In this document: positions 55,063 through 56,544 of the stretch, one piece after another
Layout of the letters: each line of letters starts with the position of its first letter
How positions within the stretch are numbered: the first letter of the stretch is position 1
From: Herbivorax alkaliphila
Lineage (GTDB): Bacteria; Bacillota; Clostridia; Acetivibrionales; Acetivibrionaceae
Assembly: GCF_030848475.1 (NCBI RefSeq)
Contig: NZ_JAVDDS010000026.1
Span: 1 to 56,544 of the forward strand
Direction: 5' to 3'
Length of the DNA: 56,544 bases
Program-made: the position numbers and the translations under genes
The notes under the pieces: model-generated
Seen by the model: only the letters and a program-made list of their open reading frames with translations
What the model was told of the DNA's origin: nothing
The model's database searches: none

Positions 55063-55077
55063 ATAGTATTATACTAT
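55063..55077 (-). promoter_or_regulatory. Palindromic operator candidate upstream of the AlbA-type gene
   Basis: ATAGTATTATACTAT is a perfect 7-1-7 palindrome about 60 bases before the start codon, and a further ATACTAT half-site lies at 55039-55045. It also contains TATAAT-like bases on the minus strand, so binding there would block a promoter. Confidence 0.4.
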
Positions 55078-55103
55078 CCATTTAGAATATTAACAAATTT
55101 CAA

Positions 55104-55323
55104 TGAGTGAATGGGTGTATATATTAAAGATGAAGAACAATATTCCAGAAATTAAAGTTACGCAGTTTAGAGCCTGTAAATACTCCTCGGAGTCTTAGCA
55201 AATCTCGCTATCGCTTAGAAGATTGCTCTCCCTTTCCCTCGTCATATTAACACGCTCTACAACTTGCTCCACAATGTTTCTTCCATATTTTCATTCACAT
55301 AAATAACATGCCCCTGAGTGAAT
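55104..55323. mobile_element. MITE-like palindrome, long copy with 9-bp target duplication
   Basis: TGAGTGAAT flanks the element at 55104-55112 and 55315-55323. The element itself (55113-55314) begins GGGTGTATATATTAAAG and ends ACATAAATAACATGCCCC, matching the outer arms of 31898-31966. Its inner GAAGAACAAT and ACAATGTTTCTTC arms are separated by about 130 bp of other sequence. It carries no gene. The rest of 55005-55341 holds only the operator palindrome at 55063. Confidence 0.7.
55142..55275. mobile_element. Nested insertion inside the long MITE copy
   Basis: At the point where the medium copy reads GAAGAACAATGTTTCTTC, this copy has 129 extra bases followed by a second ACAAT. ACAAT at 55137-55141 and 55271-55275 are therefore the likely duplicated target. 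The insert contains the palindrome ACTCCTCGGAGT and a CTTAGCAAATCTCG/CGCTTAGAAG region but no evident terminal repeats and no reading frame. Confidence 0.5.
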
Positions 55324-55341
55324 AAAAGTCATAAAAATTTA

Positions 55342-56199
55342 TTACGCCAGTTCACTTCTTTCAGGAATTTCTCTATTTTTATAAATTAATAAAATAGTTA
55401 ACACAACCAAAATAGTTGATGCCACAAGTGTAAAAACATTGTACTCACCTATTTGGGGATATTCATTAGCAAGAACAGAGTATGAATTAAATACTATATG
55501 AACAATTATAGGTGCCCAAATTGACTTTGTCCAAATATACACACAAGCTAATATTATCCCTAGGAAAAATGCATAAGTTCCCTGAACAATATTTAAATGA
55601 ACTAGCCCAAACAATAATGCCTGAATAATAACAGCCCAAATAACATTCATATTCTTTTTTAATTCACTAAAAATAAATCCCCTAAAAACAACTTCTTCTA
55701 AAACAGGAAATAATATCCCCACACTAATTAATAGTAAAAATATATTGCTACTCCCCATTATAATATTCATCAATTCTTCATGTTTTAAAAAAATTTCATC
55801 AGAAGACATAAATCCTTCTATAGCGACTATAACAAAGCTTAAAAATATATTTATTGCAACTGAAAAAATTAATAAACTAGGGATATTTATAAACTTCATT
55901 TTTGAAAAACCACCTGCTTCAAGTATATTTATCTTTCTTATCTTAAAAATTATTAAATAAATTGCAACAGAGATAAAAAATGAAGCAATTAAAATAATAG
56001 GCATTTTTTCGAAAATAAATCCTTGAATTTGATTTTCAATCTGAAATGTATCTAATGTGGCATTTCCCTCATCTAGAAATCTAATTGACTCTATTACCCC
56101 ATATATTAATCCAGTTACAACAACTATTAATGACTGAACTCCTACAAAAACTAGTAGATGAATAAAGACATGTAAAATCATTTTTAATTTATTTTTCAC
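55342..56199 (-). CDS. CPBP-family intramembrane glutamic endopeptidase
   Basis: 285 residues with about eight membrane segments. The Abi/CAAX motif 1 is Glu168-Glu169 with Arg173 (FPVLEEVVFRGFIFSEL), motif 2 has His201 in GLVHLN and motif 3 has His234 with Asn238 (IIVHIVFNSYS). GTG start with GGGGGAG 5 nt upstream. Relatives process prenylated proteins or peptides or give bacteriocin immunity; no substrate gene is next to it. Confidence 0.9.
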   Translation of the reverse strand: MKNKLKMILHVFIHLLVFVGVQSLIVVVTGLIYGVIESIRFLDEGNATLDTFQIENQIQGFIFEKMPIILIASFFISVAIYLIIFKIRKINILEAGGFSKMKFINIPSLLIFSVAINIFLSFVIVAIEGFMSSDEIFLKHEELMNIIMGSSNIFLLLISVGILFPVLEEVVFRGFIFSELKKNMNVIWAVIIQALLFGLVHLNIVQGTYAFFLGIILACVYIWTKSIWAPIIVHIVFNSYSVLANEYPQIGEYNVFTLVASTILVVLTILLIYKNREIPERSELA

Positions 56200-56358
56200 A
56201 ATAACTCCCCCTATTTACGTTGTTTTTTATAGTTCAAAACATTATGGAAATTATACCACTAATACTTTTGCATTTCAACAATTACAAGATTTTTGAAGTC
56301 ACGTTTTTTGCTATTGAAATATTTTATTAATATATTATATACTTAAATCTAAGATTAA

Positions 56359-56448
56359 CTATGAAACACCATCCGATTCTCATTATTCAAAACCCGTTAA
56401 TCATTGGAGTTTTGTACTTGAAAATACGAAGATATTTTTACGGCATCC
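56359..56448 (-). repeat. Nested palindromic repeat, inverted copy 3
   Basis: Read on the minus strand it gives ATGCCGTAAAAATATC, a TATTTTCAAG block, ACGGGTTTTGAATAATGAG and AATCGGATGGTG, block for block the repeat at 11689-11783 but more diverged. The inner stem AAAACCCG/GGAGTTTT is weakened. It occupies the 278-bp stretch 56200-56477, in which I see no gene. Confidence 0.65.
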
Positions 56449-56477
56449 TTTATTTAATCTCTGTCCATTTTAATAGG

Positions 56478-56544
56478 TTAGTTACGTGTATCATCATACA
56501 TAGAACCTTTTACTGTAACTTCAATATAGTCTAAAGGATATACA
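56478..56544 (-). CDS. C-terminal end of an unidentified gene (partial)
   Basis: A frame entering from the right edge encodes VYPLDYIEVTVKGSMYDD, then TRN and TAA. The codons look like normal low-GC coding sequence, but only 21 residues are visible and I cannot name the family. Confidence 0.3.
   Translation of the reverse strand, partial: VYPLDYIEVTVKGSMYDDTRN

Noticed and set aside
1-56544. tRNA or rRNA genes
   Set aside because: No cloverleaf with a GGTTCRA-type T-loop or rRNA-like conserved block was seen on either strand.

Overview
The window looks like the chromosome of a low-GC, spore-forming member of the Clostridia. Supporting this are strongly AT-rich intergenic DNA, purine-rich Shine-Dalgarno sites with frequent TTG and GTG starts, a Gram-positive PolC, SpoVD with PASTA domains, sigma-K, a Spo0E-type phosphatase with a perfect 0A box, and the usual Firmicutes order of the rpsB-to-ribF superoperon. 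The genus cannot be told from the sequence alone.

Layout. (1) 1-1860, minus strand: a metal cassette made of a Fur-box promoter, a nicotianamine-synthase-like enzyme and a CbiM/NikM-type metal permease cut off by the window edge. It abuts a murA gene broken just before its catalytic loop. (2) 1924-13569, minus strand: the division and cell wall (dcw) cluster, mraZ-rsmH-ftsL-spoVD-murE-murF-mraY-ftsW-murG-murA fragment, read from one promoter with an array of MraZ boxes. murD is missing from its usual place. (3) 13592-17739: a small Spo0E-like gene, lgt and a pair of M16 peptidases (one with and one without the zinc motif). (4) 18079-18249, plus strand: an isolated 56-residue membrane protein gene. 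(5) 18293-40838, minus strand: rpsB-tsf-pyrH-frr-(66-aa protein)-uppS-cdsA-dxr-rseP-ispG-polC-rimP-nusA-ylxR-ylxQ-infB-rbfA-nrnA-truB-ribF. (6) 40931-42505, minus: pdxS-pdxT. (7) 42718-50401, plus: typA with a structured leader, mltG, trmR, trhP, a class B penicillin-binding protein and an uninterrupted sigK. (8) 50489-56544, minus: an accessory region with a HigBA toxin-antitoxin pair, two truncated genes of defence type fused at a recombination junction, an AlbA/Schlafen-type ATPase and a CPBP membrane protease.

How the genes work together. Region 2 makes the peptidoglycan precursor and the division machinery. Region 5 supplies translation factors, undecaprenyl phosphate and CDP-DAG synthesis, isoprenoid steps (Dxr, IspG), replication (PolC) and RNA turnover. 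In region 7, TrhP and TrmR probably form a two-step tRNA wobble-uridine hydroxylation and methylation pathway. MltG and the PBP act on the wall, and SigK drives late mother-cell sporulation.

The most unusual features lie between genes. A nested palindromic repeat of about 95 bp occurs three times. A second MITE-like palindrome family shows apparent target duplications and one nested insertion. Five degenerate repeats resemble IS200/IS605 ends. A CTTTTGT array with about 21-bp phasing lies between rsmH and ftsL. Interleaved inverted repeats lie in the typA leader. No rRNA, tRNA or CRISPR array was seen.
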